Source of the DNA: JAWSVE01 sp033852115
GTDB taxonomy: Bacteria; Pseudomonadota; Gammaproteobacteria; Pseudomonadales; Cellvibrionaceae
NCBI GenBank assembly: GCA_033852115.1
Contig: JAWSVE010000003.1
Coordinates: forward strand, 372,001 to 436,000
Length of the DNA: 64,000 nucleotides
Reading direction: 5' to 3'
The notes under the pieces were generated by a model. The model ran no database searches. It saw only the letters and a program-made list of their open reading frames with translations, and was not told the origin of the DNA. The position numbers were made by a program, and so were the translations under genes. Shown one piece after another: positions 18,182 through 27,139 of this stretch; positions within the stretch are counted from its first letter, which is position 1, and each line of letters opens with the position of its first letter.

Positions 18182-18829
18182 TCAAAATAGCTCGATATCG
18201 CCACTGCTAGGCTCTTTCTTACTAATTGTTTCGATGTACTGCATTTCGCGCTCTTTGATCGTATTATTATGTAAACTGCGTAGTCGCTTAAGCTTTACCC
18301 TACCGCTATCACTAAAGTAAATTACCTTACGCGGGCAATCATCACCCAGGTCCTGAGCAACAACTTCTAGCTCTTCTCTTGCTAGAAACTCGAGCACAAA
18401 TAAAATATTTCGCTGACCAATATCAGTCATATTTTTTAGTATTTTTCCGCCGCCAAATACTTTAACTTCAAGATTGCGTTTTTTCCCACCATGTTTATAT
18501 ATCTCATTCAGCAAGAACTCCATTGCCCACTCACCATAGCGCATCGGAGCACTCACCTGACTACCTTGCCAACCATCTTGACCATTCGCTGATGCTGGCA
18601 ACATAAAATGGTTCATTCCACCTACGCCAGTGACCTTGTCGCGAATACACGCCGATATGCACGACCCAAGCACTGTAGTAACTATTTCGCCGGTTTTACT
18701 TACATAGATTTCACCAGGTAGTATTTTCGCTGCTGGGACATTTAACTGCTTATCCCAATAGCGATTAATATGTTCAAAACCTTGTGTAGGTTTTGGCAAC
18801 CGATTATCCACTTTTCGCGATGCTTGCAC
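18182..18829 (-). CDS. cheD: CheD, receptor glutamine deamidase
   Basis: CheD deamidates specific glutamines on chemoreceptors. The core shows GFEHINRYWDKQ, AAKILPGEIYVSKTGEIVTTVLGSC (catalytic Cys) and GGMNHFMLP (catalytic His). The open frame extends to 18982 inside cheR, but conserved CheD sequence only begins near the cheR stop. I therefore chose the GTG at 18829, one base after that stop, giving 215 residues. No strong ribosome site marks it, and a GTG at 18811 is also possible. Translational coupling to cheR is likely. Confidence 0.88.
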   Translation of the reverse strand: MQASRKVDNRLPKPTQGFEHINRYWDKQLNVPAAKILPGEIYVSKTGEIVTTVLGSCISACIRDKVTGVGGMNHFMLPASANGQDGWQGSQVSAPMRYGEWAMEFLLNEIYKHGGKKRNLEVKVFGGGKILKNMTDIGQRNILFVLEFLAREELEVVAQDLGDDCPRKVIYFSDSGRVKLKRLRSLHNNTIKEREMQYIETISKKEPSSGDIELF

Positions 18830-18830
18830 G

Positions 18831-19664
18831 CTAATTAATCCGTTGATAAATTGTTCGCCCCAACGATTTAAATCGATTGGATACACGATGCAAGTTTTCG
18901 GAATGTCCAATAAAGAGATACCCATTTGGCGATAGCATATTAGCCATGCGATCAAACAAAACTCGCTGAGTATCTTTATCAAAGTAAATTACGACATTGC
19001 GGCAAAATATAAAGTCGAATGGCCCTTTCATTGGCCACTCGTGAAGGAGATTGAGCGGGTTGAATGTAATAATATTACGGACATCTTCCTTGACACTCAC
19101 AGATGACATATCTCGGCTACGCCGAAAAAACCGTTTCATCTTTTCTTCTGGAATTCGCTCAACTCTATCGAACGAATAAATACCTGATTTTGCCTTGGCA
19201 ACCACATTGGTATCTAAATCAGTCGCGAGTAGCTTACAGTCCCAAGATTTTAGGGGTACTTTTTCTGCAAGTGTGATGGCGATTGAATAGGGTTCCTCGC
19301 CCGTCGAGCAACCTGCGGACCAGCAACGTAATCGTCTAGTGGTTTTATTAAGCTCGAGAATTTCTGGAATAGCTGTATCACGAAGAAAGTCAAAATGGTA
19401 ACTCTCACGAAAAAATGACGTGAGGTTAGTAGTAATAGAATTTACAAACTCTCGGAACTCCGGCTCTGCACGCGATTCAAGAATATCGCAATATTCATCA
19501 AAGCCGTTTAGGTTTAATCGTCTCAAACGTCTAGCTAGGCGACCATAAACCATATTCCTTTTATGATCACTTAGCTTGATCCCAGTGCTATCATACGCAA
19601 TCCTCTGAATACACTGAAAATTCTTATCTGAGAACGCAAACTCTCGTTCTGATTCTGCTCTCAC
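18831..19664 (-). CDS. cheR: CheR, receptor methyltransferase
   Basis: CheR methylates glutamates on chemoreceptors using S-adenosylmethionine. The N-terminal helical CheR_N part is followed by the SAM-binding domain: NLTSFFRESYHFDFL, RCWSAGCSTGEEPYSIAI, KLLATDLDTNVVAKA, FDFIFCRNVVIYFDK, and GYLFIGHSENL near the end. 277 residues is normal. The start is a GTG at 19664. Its partner receptor upstream ends with a CheR-docking type pentapeptide. It leads directly into cheD. Confidence 0.96.
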   Translation of the reverse strand: MRAESEREFAFSDKNFQCIQRIAYDSTGIKLSDHKRNMVYGRLARRLRRLNLNGFDEYCDILESRAEPEFREFVNSITTNLTSFFRESYHFDFLRDTAIPEILELNKTTRRLRCWSAGCSTGEEPYSIAITLAEKVPLKSWDCKLLATDLDTNVVAKAKSGIYSFDRVERIPEEKMKRFFRRSRDMSSVSVKEDVRNIITFNPLNLLHEWPMKGPFDFIFCRNVVIYFDKDTQRVLFDRMANMLSPNGYLFIGHSENLHRVSNRFKSLGRTIYQRIN

Positions 19665-19753
19665 TTCTGCAACTACCTCTAGCTAGCGTCCCGTATTGGT
19701 GTCTACCAACTTATTACTACACGTCTCCTCGAGATTTTTATACTTCAACTCAA

Positions 19754-22429
19754 CTAAAACTCTTCCCAGTCCTCATCCGCGTCAAAACTATCGCTGCTGC
19801 TAGGAGGTAACGGTGTGGCTTTTTTCGTACTTGTTGAGATAGGTGTGGCAGTCATCTGCGGTTGCTGTGCCGCTGTAGTGCTGGTTGTGGTATGCCCTCC
19901 CACAGAAAAGAAGGCTACCATATCGTTCATACTACGAGCTTGCTCTGCCATGGCTTCCCCTGCGGCACTTGCTTCTTCGACGAGCGCAGCGTTTTGCTGG
20001 GTCATTTCATCCATCTGAGTAACGGCAGTATTTACCTGTTCAATACCGGATGTTTGCTCTTGTGCAGCCTCAGATATATCGCGCATCATGTTGCTAACAC
20101 TTTCAACCGCTTCAACAATATCTCTTAGCGTCGAGCCAGACTCGTTGACTAATTTCGCTCCGTCTTCGACCTTACTAACGCTGTCACGAATTAGGTCTTT
20201 AATTTCTTTCGCTGCAGCTGCAGAGCGTTGCGCAAGGTTTCGCACTTCGCCAGCGACAACCGCAAATCCACGCCCTTGTTCACCAGCACGCGCAGCTTCT
20301 ACCGCAGCATTGAGTGCAAGCAAGTTGGTTTGGAATGCAATCTCATCAATTACACTAATGATGTCCGCAATTTTTTTGCTCGATTCATTAATTTCGCCCA
20401 TTGCAGTGACGGCGCGTTCAACAACCGCCCCGCCCTCACGTGCCTTAGCTTGCGCTTGACTGGACAACTCATTAGCTTCTGACGCATTTTCCGCGCTTTG
20501 TTTAACGGTGGAGGTCATTTCCTCCATACTCGACGCAGTTTCCTCGAGGCTCGACGCTTGCTCTTCGGTTCTCTGGCTAAGATCGGCATTACCTTGCGCA
20601 ATTTCGTTCGCTGCTGAGCTAATCGCACTGGAAGATGATCGAATGTTACTGATCACCTCGGTTAGCCTATCGGCGGTTGCATTCGCATCGTCTTTCATTA
20701 TGCCGAAAGCACCTTGGTAGTCACGAGTGATGCGTTCTGACAAATCCCCTTTCGCCATAGCGCCCAACATGCGGATAACATCATTGAGTGCAACTTCTAC
20801 AGTACTTGAGAAACGATTCAAGCCCTCACCCAAGTTCCTGAAGAATCCTTCTTTTCCTTCCAGTGATATCTGCTTGGTAAAATCACCTGCAGAAGCCGCT
20901 TCAACTATCTGATCGACCTCATTTTCGATACCGACTTCTTCGGTTCTATCCGTCCACTCAACTACGCTGCCTATGCGTTCCCCTTCTACGACAATGGGGT
21001 TAGCAACAAGCGAGAATGTTCGACCACCAACGTTAATTTCTGTTTTATAAGTTGAGCTTAGCGCAGCGACCATTTTTCTTTGATGACTTGGGTTCTTATG
21101 GAATATGTCTGCATTAGCGCCCAATAGTCTGCTCGCATCGAACCCCGGCATGTCTGTGCGTATATCTCGCTCTGCATTTTTCATCATGTTAGACACAGCT
21201 TCGTTCATATAGATGATATTGAAGTCTGGGTCTGCGATCATGACATTAGTCATGACGTTATCAAGGGCTTGTTTGACACGGGCATTTTCTGAAGCAACAC
21301 GTTTTTCCTCAGTTTCTCTTGCCAACTGATCGGTCAAATCTTCCCACTCGACAACGGTGCCTACGCGGTTGCCATCCATATCGAGCCAAGGACTCGCTAC
21401 TAATTTAAATGTCAACCCTGAGACTTTGATACTTGTGCTGTACGGATCAGATAAGTTATTTATCAAGCCTCGTTGATGTGATGCATTCTTATGAAATTGG
21501 TCTACAGAATGACCTATCAATTTATCAACACCAAACGAAGGTAATACAGTTTTAATTTCCGCTTCACGGCCGCGAAGCATCGCCTCAACCTGTTTGTTGA
21601 GATATACGATGTTCATATCATTGTCTGCAAGCATCACGTTTGCTTGGCAAAGCATGAGCGCGTTAGAAATGTCCGCATTTTTCTTGCTTTGTAAGGATTC
21701 TAACTTTTGCGCGGTTATGTCTGAGGCAAATTTGACGACTTTGCTTACCGTTCCATCCGATTTGATTATTGGGTTATAAGACGCTTGAATCCAAACTTCC
21801 TTACCACCTTTTGCTATCCGCTTAAACTCTCGAGATGCGAAGGTGCCCGCTTTTAAACTATTCCAGAATTCTACGTATTCACTACTACTCGCATAGTCTT
21901 GTTCGACAAACATTCGGTGGTGATTGCCTTTTATCTCATCTAGCGTATACCCCATAACACTCAGAAAATTTTCATTTGCGGTGAGGATTGTTCCATCTGG
22001 TGTAAATTCGATAACAGCTTGCGATCGAGATAAAGCGTCTAATTTTGAACGAGCCTCTACTAGTTCCTCAGTCTCAACTGAATCTTCCGTAGCAGGTTTT
22101 TCACTCATTGAACTCTGTAAATTAGTTAGAGTGTACGTGAGGTGACCTAATACACCGCTAGCTTGACTCCGAAATCGCCCCGCGTTACTACCTTTTGCTG
22201 CTGAGTCAACAACATCAATAGCGTCTTCTAACGTCTCCGTTAACGAGTCCATGTATTGTTTGCACAGCACTACGCCAATCACACCAAGCACCACCAGAAT
22301 AATGGCAGCGACTACCATAGTGGGTTGTTCTACCGTTGCTAGGTAGCCTATTGATAATATTGCGCCGAGTAAAATACTGCCAATACCATAATAAAGCTTG
22401 GTATGCATATTTTCTGATCGTTTGTCCAT
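19754..22429 (-). CDS. Methyl-accepting chemotaxis protein with three PAS domains
   Basis: An 891-residue chemoreceptor. Two close hydrophobic segments (about residues 14-58) leave almost no periplasmic loop, so it senses from the cytoplasm or membrane. Three PAS domains follow: about 135-245 (redox-type PAS/PAC), then two mutually similar ones at about 255-365 and 380-490, which share ANVMLADNDMNIVYLN / TNVMIADPDFNIIYMN and FHKN-SHQR. Then come HAMP (about 500-600) and the signalling domain with the tip EIAFQTNLLALNAAVEAARAGEQGRGFAVVAGEVRNLA. It ends in D-W-E-E-F, a CheR/CheB-tethering type pentapeptide. The ATG at 22429 has GAGG five bases upstream; a TTG at 22450 is less likely. It sits between cheW and cheR. 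Confidence 0.93.
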   Translation of the reverse strand: MDKRSENMHTKLYYGIGSILLGAILSIGYLATVEQPTMVVAAIILVVLGVIGVVLCKQYMDSLTETLEDAIDVVDSAAKGSNAGRFRSQASGVLGHLTYTLTNLQSSMSEKPATEDSVETEELVEARSKLDALSRSQAVIEFTPDGTILTANENFLSVMGYTLDEIKGNHHRMFVEQDYASSSEYVEFWNSLKAGTFASREFKRIAKGGKEVWIQASYNPIIKSDGTVSKVVKFASDITAQKLESLQSKKNADISNALMLCQANVMLADNDMNIVYLNKQVEAMLRGREAEIKTVLPSFGVDKLIGHSVDQFHKNASHQRGLINNLSDPYSTSIKVSGLTFKLVASPWLDMDGNRVGTVVEWEDLTDQLARETEEKRVASENARVKQALDNVMTNVMIADPDFNIIYMNEAVSNMMKNAERDIRTDMPGFDASRLLGANADIFHKNPSHQRKMVAALSSTYKTEINVGGRTFSLVANPIVVEGERIGSVVEWTDRTEEVGIENEVDQIVEAASAGDFTKQISLEGKEGFFRNLGEGLNRFSSTVEVALNDVIRMLGAMAKGDLSERITRDYQGAFGIMKDDANATADRLTEVISNIRSSSSAISSAANEIAQGNADLSQRTEEQASSLEETASSMEEMTSTVKQSAENASEANELSSQAQAKAREGGAVVERAVTAMGEINESSKKIADIISVIDEIAFQTNLLALNAAVEAARAGEQGRGFAVVAGEVRNLAQRSAAAAKEIKDLIRDSVSKVEDGAKLVNESGSTLRDIVEAVESVSNMMRDISEAAQEQTSGIEQVNTAVTQMDEMTQQNAALVEEASAAGEAMAEQARSMNDMVAFFSVGGHTTTSTTAAQQPQMTATPISTSTKKATPLPPSSSDSFDADEDWEEF

Positions 22430-22550
22430 GGTTTCCTCGCTAGCGTGCAAAGCTCACAGTTATATATAAAGTGTTTTATCTTGTGCCTAGTAGCTTGAAG
22501 GCCTATCTTCTTCAAGACTTTTTTGGTTCAAAGCTTAATCATTTCTAGAT

Positions 22551-23102
22551 TTAGTGGTTCGAAGCGTTCAGTGTTTTTGACACCTCAGATAGGTCCGGCA
22601 ATTCATCCATACTTAATAACTTATCAATTTCTAACAGGATAACCATTTTGTCATCAACATCGACCAGCCCTCGTATGTAGTCAGTATCAACTGCATCGCC
22701 AAGATCCGGTGCGGCTTTCATTTCTTGCCCGCCAATGGTGTATACCTCGGATACTGCATCAACAACGATACCCATAATACGGCTGCCATTTGCTGTTTCT
22801 ACTTTTAGTACAATGACGACTGTCACCGGCGTATATTCAATGGCATCTAGGCCGAAGCACTGTCGTAGATCGATGATAGGTACTATCGTACCGCGTAAAT
22901 TGATGACGCCTTTCACATGGGATGGCGCGTTAGGCAATGGCGTCGCTGACTCCCAACCACGAATTTCTTGAACGCATAGGATGTTTACACCGTATTCCTC
23001 ATTGTTCATGATAAACGTAAGAAACTGATCACTATCACCCGCTGCCTGGCCCACCTCTGTGCCATTAAGTTCAGCTGAGTCATTTATTGCCGTGGTTTGC
23101 AT
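22551..23102 (-). CDS. cheW: CheW, chemotaxis coupling protein
   Basis: CheW bridges chemoreceptors and CheA in the signalling array. It is a single 183-residue CheW domain, with FLTFIMNNEEYGVNILCVQEI, PLPNAPSHVKGVINLRGTIVPIIDLR and GIVVDAVSEVYTI. The ATG at 23102 has AGGTG directly upstream; the GTG two codons earlier lies inside that site. It lies between cheA and the receptor gene, the usual place in this operon type. Confidence 0.97.
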   Translation of the reverse strand: MQTTAINDSAELNGTEVGQAAGDSDQFLTFIMNNEEYGVNILCVQEIRGWESATPLPNAPSHVKGVINLRGTIVPIIDLRQCFGLDAIEYTPVTVVIVLKVETANGSRIMGIVVDAVSEVYTIGGQEMKAAPDLGDAVDTDYIRGLVDVDDKMVILLEIDKLLSMDELPDLSEVSKTLNASNH

Positions 23103-23124
23103 AGTCACCTCGAATTCGATCAGA

Positions 23125-25620
23125 TCAATGAATATTTATAGCGTGTTCAGATTGCTGGTGGCTGCCGTACATAGAGTTATTCATACGGTGTTTAACGCCA
23201 GCAATTTTTACTATCCCGGGGATATCTAAGATAAGTGACACTGTCCCGTCGCCAAGAATCGTCGCTCCCGAAACCCCCTCAATACGGTGATAGTTTTGTT
23301 CAAGACTCTTAATCACTACCTGCTGCTGAGCTTCGAGTTCATCCACTACCAAACCGACCTTATTGCCATCCGACTCGACAACCACCAATAAGGAGTCGCG
23401 CAAATGCGTACTATCAGGATTTATATTGAAAACTTCGTACAATTTGACGATTGGCACATATTCATCACGCAGTTGAAAAACTTCGCAACCGCCCGCTACC
23501 AAGTTCACTGATGCATCATCAATCTGCATAGACTCGACGATTGATACTAGAGGGAATATATACGTGTTGTTGCCGACACGGACGAGTTGACCATCCAAAA
23601 TAGCAAGAGTTAAAGGCAGACGAATGGTGATAGTAGTGCCAACATTTTCCTCTGATTTGATATCGACACTGCCATTAAGCTCTTGAATATTTCGCTTAAC
23701 AACATCCATTCCCACACCACGCCCAGAAACATCACTTACTGCTTGCGCGGTTGAAAATCCAGGGTGGAAGATGAGGTCATATACCTGAATATCGGACATG
23801 CTGGTTGCTTCAGCTTGAGAAATAAGCTGTTGCCGTAGCGCTTTTTCTATCAATTTTTGTCTAGATAACCCGCGACCATCGTCAATAATTTCAATGACAA
23901 CATTTCCGCTTTGATGGTATGCATTTAGGGTTATTTTTCCACCCGCCTTTTTACCCGCAGCGACTCTTTCCTCGGGCGTTTCAATGCCATGATCAACCGC
24001 ATTTCTAACCAGGTGCACTAACGGATCGCCAATTCTCTCCATTACTGTCTTATCAAGTTCAGTTTGTTCACCTAGTAATTCAAGTTCTATTTGTTTACCC
24101 AGTCGACGGCTAAGATCTCGAACCATACGTGGGAAACGACTGAACGCAAAACTAATGGGCAACATGCGGATGCGCATAACGCTTTCTTGTAACTCTCGCG
24201 TGTTATGCTCGAGCTGACTTAATCCTTCACGCAAGCGCGACAGTTGATCCTCAGAAAAATTATTACCAATCTGCCCCAACATGGATTGAGTAATAACTAA
24301 CTCGCCCACCATATTGATCAAGTTATCCACCTTATCAATGGCGACACGAATTGAACTAGACTCTCCTGCTTTGCTAGGTGCCCGCGCTTTTGCTGGCGCA
24401 TTCGTTTTTGCCGCTACCGGTGCCTGATCATTGCTAGCGACTGTCGCAGGTGGATTTGGTTGATCGACCGATTGCGACTGCTCTTCTTTAGCGACAGATA
24501 TATTGGCTATCGGCGCAGTGGACTGCGTCTTTTCGATCGTTTGTTGCTGTGATAATGGTGCAATGTCAACCACAGCCTCATCCATTACCCATTCAAAGAT
24601 ATGCTCGACAGAAGACTTTTCAATTTCGCCAACTAAACTGACATCCCAACTTAGGTAACAACACTCCGGCTCCAAGGCTGCAAAGCTGACGAGCTTCGAT
24701 GTATTGACAGATACGGCCATATCGCCAAGCTCGGCTAATTCCCTAAATAGGCGTGAAGGCTCATTACCCGTTCTTAGCATGTCTTTATTCGGTTGAAAAT
24801 GGATAAACCAACCAGAGATATCTGACGCCGTGACTTTTTCTACAGCTTCATCGACTTTAAAAGGAGATATGATGATGTCCGATTCATCGGACACCCACTC
24901 AAACACTTCTTCGAGTTGCGCTTTCTCTTCATTGGTAATAACGTCCAATACCCAAGAAAGACTACAGGACTCCGGGTCCATGTTAGTTAATGCCGGTAAT
25001 GTGTTAATACTGCAGCTAACAGACACTTCGCCTAACGTGGCGAGTTCACGGAACATCCTGAGAGGCTCATTCCCCGTGGCAAGAATATCTGCTGATGGTT
25101 TGAATTCAATACGCCAGCCGTTGTGGCTAACCGGCGCTACGTCCGGAGTATTCTCTTGAGTCGTTGCTACTTTTGCTGGCGCGCTGCTATCGCCTGCACT
25201 GCTGCCATCTGCAGCACTAACTCCAGCACTATCGCCCGCCAGTATTTTTTCAAATTCTTGTTTGAGCTCGTCGCTACGGGATGTATCGATATCCGATTCT
25301 GACTGTATGGAGCCAAGTAAATCACGAAGACAGTCAACCGATTGCAAAAGTAGATCGACGTCGTCCGCAGAAATACTCCGCGTGCCCGATCTAACTTCAT
25401 CCAATAATGTTTCAAGTACATGAGTAAATTCAGAGACGACATTAAATCCAAACGTCGCCGATCCACCTTTAATGGAATGGGCCGCTCTGAAAATGCAGTT
25501 GATGGTTTCAGCATCGATAGCGTCTGGATCTAGCTCCATCAACGCCGATTCCATGCTATCGAGACCCTCGAAACTTTCTTCAAAAAAGACTTGATGAAAC
25601 TGGCTTAAATCCACGCTCAT
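23125..25620 (-). CDS. cheA: CheA, chemotaxis histidine kinase with a duplicated module
   Basis: CheA autophosphorylates and passes phosphate to CheY and CheB. P1 is residues 1-105 with the phospho-His in AAHSIKGGSATFGF (H48). Instead of one P2 domain there are two related modules at about 167-254 and 269-355. Both read GW-I-F-P, then GNEP-R-FREL-LG, then C-LSW, then a FEWV-DE block. An Ala/Pro/Lys linker follows. P3 begins near 424, and the kinase domain has LVRNAVDHGIETPEER, IIDDGRGL and GRGVGMDVV. The CheW-like P5 closes the protein. At 831 residues it is longer than the roughly 650-750 usual. ATG at 25620 is three bases after the cheY stop. Confidence 0.96.
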   Translation of the reverse strand: MSVDLSQFHQVFFEESFEGLDSMESALMELDPDAIDAETINCIFRAAHSIKGGSATFGFNVVSEFTHVLETLLDEVRSGTRSISADDVDLLLQSVDCLRDLLGSIQSESDIDTSRSDELKQEFEKILAGDSAGVSAADGSSAGDSSAPAKVATTQENTPDVAPVSHNGWRIEFKPSADILATGNEPLRMFRELATLGEVSVSCSINTLPALTNMDPESCSLSWVLDVITNEEKAQLEEVFEWVSDESDIIISPFKVDEAVEKVTASDISGWFIHFQPNKDMLRTGNEPSRLFRELAELGDMAVSVNTSKLVSFAALEPECCYLSWDVSLVGEIEKSSVEHIFEWVMDEAVVDIAPLSQQQTIEKTQSTAPIANISVAKEEQSQSVDQPNPPATVASNDQAPVAAKTNAPAKARAPSKAGESSSIRVAIDKVDNLINMVGELVITQSMLGQIGNNFSEDQLSRLREGLSQLEHNTRELQESVMRIRMLPISFAFSRFPRMVRDLSRRLGKQIELELLGEQTELDKTVMERIGDPLVHLVRNAVDHGIETPEERVAAGKKAGGKITLNAYHQSGNVVIEIIDDGRGLSRQKLIEKALRQQLISQAEATSMSDIQVYDLIFHPGFSTAQAVSDVSGRGVGMDVVKRNIQELNGSVDIKSEENVGTTITIRLPLTLAILDGQLVRVGNNTYIFPLVSIVESMQIDDASVNLVAGGCEVFQLRDEYVPIVKLYEVFNINPDSTHLRDSLLVVVESDGNKVGLVVDELEAQQQVVIKSLEQNYHRIEGVSGATILGDGTVSLILDIPGIVKIAGVKHRMNNSMYGSHQQSEHAINIH

Positions 25621-25623
25621 GAT

Positions 25624-25983
25624 TTAGAGTACTTTATTGATTGTCGCGATTAATTGGTCTGGATTAAATGGTTTCACAATCCATCCAGTAGCACCTGCGG
25701 CTTTACCTTCGGTTTTCTTGTCGCCACTCGACTCAGTCGTCAACATGAGTATCGGTGTAAACTTGTAGCTAGCCAGTTTTCTCAATTCAGCAATGAGAGA
25801 AATACCATCCATGTTTGGCATATTTACATCGGATATCACAAGGTCGACAGCGCCGGATTGAGCGAAATTGAGAGCCTCCAATCCATCTGACGCTTCAACT
25901 ACATCATGCCCGGCCCCTTTCAAGGTAAAGCTAACCATCTGTCTCATCGAGGCTGAATCATCAACAGCGAGGATCTTTGCCAT
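25624..25983 (-). CDS. cheY: CheY-like single-domain response regulator
   Basis: A 119-residue stand-alone receiver. It has the acidic pair AVDDSASMRQMVSFTLKGAG, the phospho-acceptor in DLVISDVNMPNMDG (about residue 53), the conserved Thr in LMLTTES and Lys in WIVKPFNPDQL. It sits directly before cheA with a three-base gap. It resembles CheY proteins of accessory che operons (WIVKPF type) rather than the E. coli motor-binding CheY, so its output need not be the flagellar switch. Confidence 0.93.
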   Translation of the reverse strand: MAKILAVDDSASMRQMVSFTLKGAGHDVVEASDGLEALNFAQSGAVDLVISDVNMPNMDGISLIAELRKLASYKFTPILMLTTESSGDKKTEGKAAGATGWIVKPFNPDQLIATINKVL

Positions 25984-26042
25984 TGTTTCTCTCCGTATTT
26001 CGCTAGGTGTTTTTCAAAATAGCTAAGTGTTTAGAAATCAGT

Positions 26043-26321
26043 TTATTGCAACATCAAGTGCTCGGTTAACCCTAGTTGTTTTGCAGCGTCCTTAATAACA
26101 TCATTGGGTGTTTGCCACTGCATACCGACATGTTGTCCATCAAGTGCAATGCGGAACGCTAGAAGGGTTTGTAAGCCAGCCGTATCCGCTTTCTCAACAT
26201 TAGCCCCATTGATAACAACATCATCAGTGCCTGTGGCATAACGCTCCAGCATTTCGTGCAGATGCTCGACGCCAGAAATAGTTAAGTTACTGGGCAAATC
26301 AATAGTGACAGGGTTGGACAT
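26043..26321 (-). CDS. STAS-domain protein of the che operon
   Basis: A 92-residue STAS domain that begins the chemotaxis operon. The segment equivalent to the regulatory DSSG/DSSA motif reads EKADTAGLQTLLAF, so a Thr replaces the usual phospho-Ser. Proteins like this occur at the head of accessory che operons (STAS-cheY-cheA). The role is not settled; it may scaffold or modulate CheA/CheY. ATG at 26321 has AGGAG at good spacing. No kinase or phosphatase partner lies beside it, but HsbR is encoded 10 kb away. Confidence 0.85.
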   Translation of the reverse strand: MSNPVTIDLPSNLTISGVEHLHEMLERYATGTDDVVINGANVEKADTAGLQTLLAFRIALDGQHVGMQWQTPNDVIKDAAKQLGLTEHLMLQ

Positions 26322-26482
26322 GCCAATCTCCTTCTGGCTAGCGCTGAATAGGTCTAAATAAGAAGGGTCTTACAACCCTACTCTTTTGTAAGTCTAGACA
26401 GTCTTAAACACCTTGCTAGTGAAATATTTGAAAAGTCTGACGAAAAAAAAGAAGTGGACGCGGATGATATGGAAAACTGTGG

Positions 26483-26510
26483 CTATCGGTTCTTTTAGGT
26501 CTTTAATTTA
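26483..26510 (-). promoter_or_regulatory. Candidate FliA (sigma-28) promoter for the che operon
   Basis: The minus strand reads TAAATTAA, 12 bases, ACCGATAG, against TAAAGTTT-N11-GCCGATAA. The spacer is one longer than ideal. It lies in the 264-base gap after fliJ and about 160 bases before the STAS start. Chemotaxis genes are typically FliA-dependent, which supports it. The match is weaker than those at fliD and fliC. Confidence 0.35.
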
Positions 26511-26585
26511 GACTTAGAAGGAATAACGATCAGCGAGACTTGTCGTTTTGAAATTGAGTAAATAGGAAATGTTGACGTTGATTAG

Positions 26586-27041
26586 TTAGTGTTTTTTGGC
26601 TTGATGGTTCGTATAGAATCGCTGGCCAACTAATTCATCAAGATATTTTTGCTCGATTCGATCATCTTCTGCTCTTTCTTCCTGTATTGCAGATTCGATG
26701 AGATCATCGATAGCAGAACGTTTATGACGAAGCTGTGCCCATTCCTCGCGTGCAAATTGTACAGCCTGTTCAGTGTGGGATATTTTCTGCTCAATTTGTT
26801 TAACTGATTTCGCTAATTGCTGAGAAAAACCTCGGTAGCGCAGTAGTTCGTCAGGGCTGACTTGAAGCTGTTGATCAATATCACTCAGATAACTATCGTA
26901 GTATTCACTCAGTTGACTTAAAAACTCATTTTCAGACGCTAATTTTTCTTGCTGTTCTTGTAATAGACTAGCGGCTTTCGACTCTTTTTGTTCTGCGAGC
27001 TTTTTGACCACATCTAATTTTTGGGATTTACGCTCGGCCAT
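26586..27041 (-). CDS. fliJ: FliJ, export chaperone-escort protein
   Basis: FliJ is the coiled-coil stalk of the FliHIJ export ATPase and recycles chaperones. The 151-residue product is highly charged and helical throughout, with the FliJ pattern LDVVKKLAEQKESKAASLLQEQQEKLA and a C-terminal AIDDLIESAIQEERAEDDRIEQKYLDEL. Position directly after fliI and size fit. It ends the fliE-to-fliJ gene string before the che operon begins. Confidence 0.93.
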   Translation of the reverse strand: MAERKSQKLDVVKKLAEQKESKAASLLQEQQEKLASENEFLSQLSEYYDSYLSDIDQQLQVSPDELLRYRGFSQQLAKSVKQIEQKISHTEQAVQFAREEWAQLRHKRSAIDDLIESAIQEERAEDDRIEQKYLDELVGQRFYTNHQAKKH

Positions 27042-27139
27042 AACATCGCTCCGTTTTGCGCCCTGAGGATTATCCTGTCACTTCTCTATTAGCCCAACGA
27101 TCGCAGACTACTAAATTTGCTATATATCACTTGTTGAGT

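Noticed and set aside
18830..18982. CheD start at 18982
   Set aside because: The extra 51 residues are read from inside cheR in another frame and show no CheD similarity.
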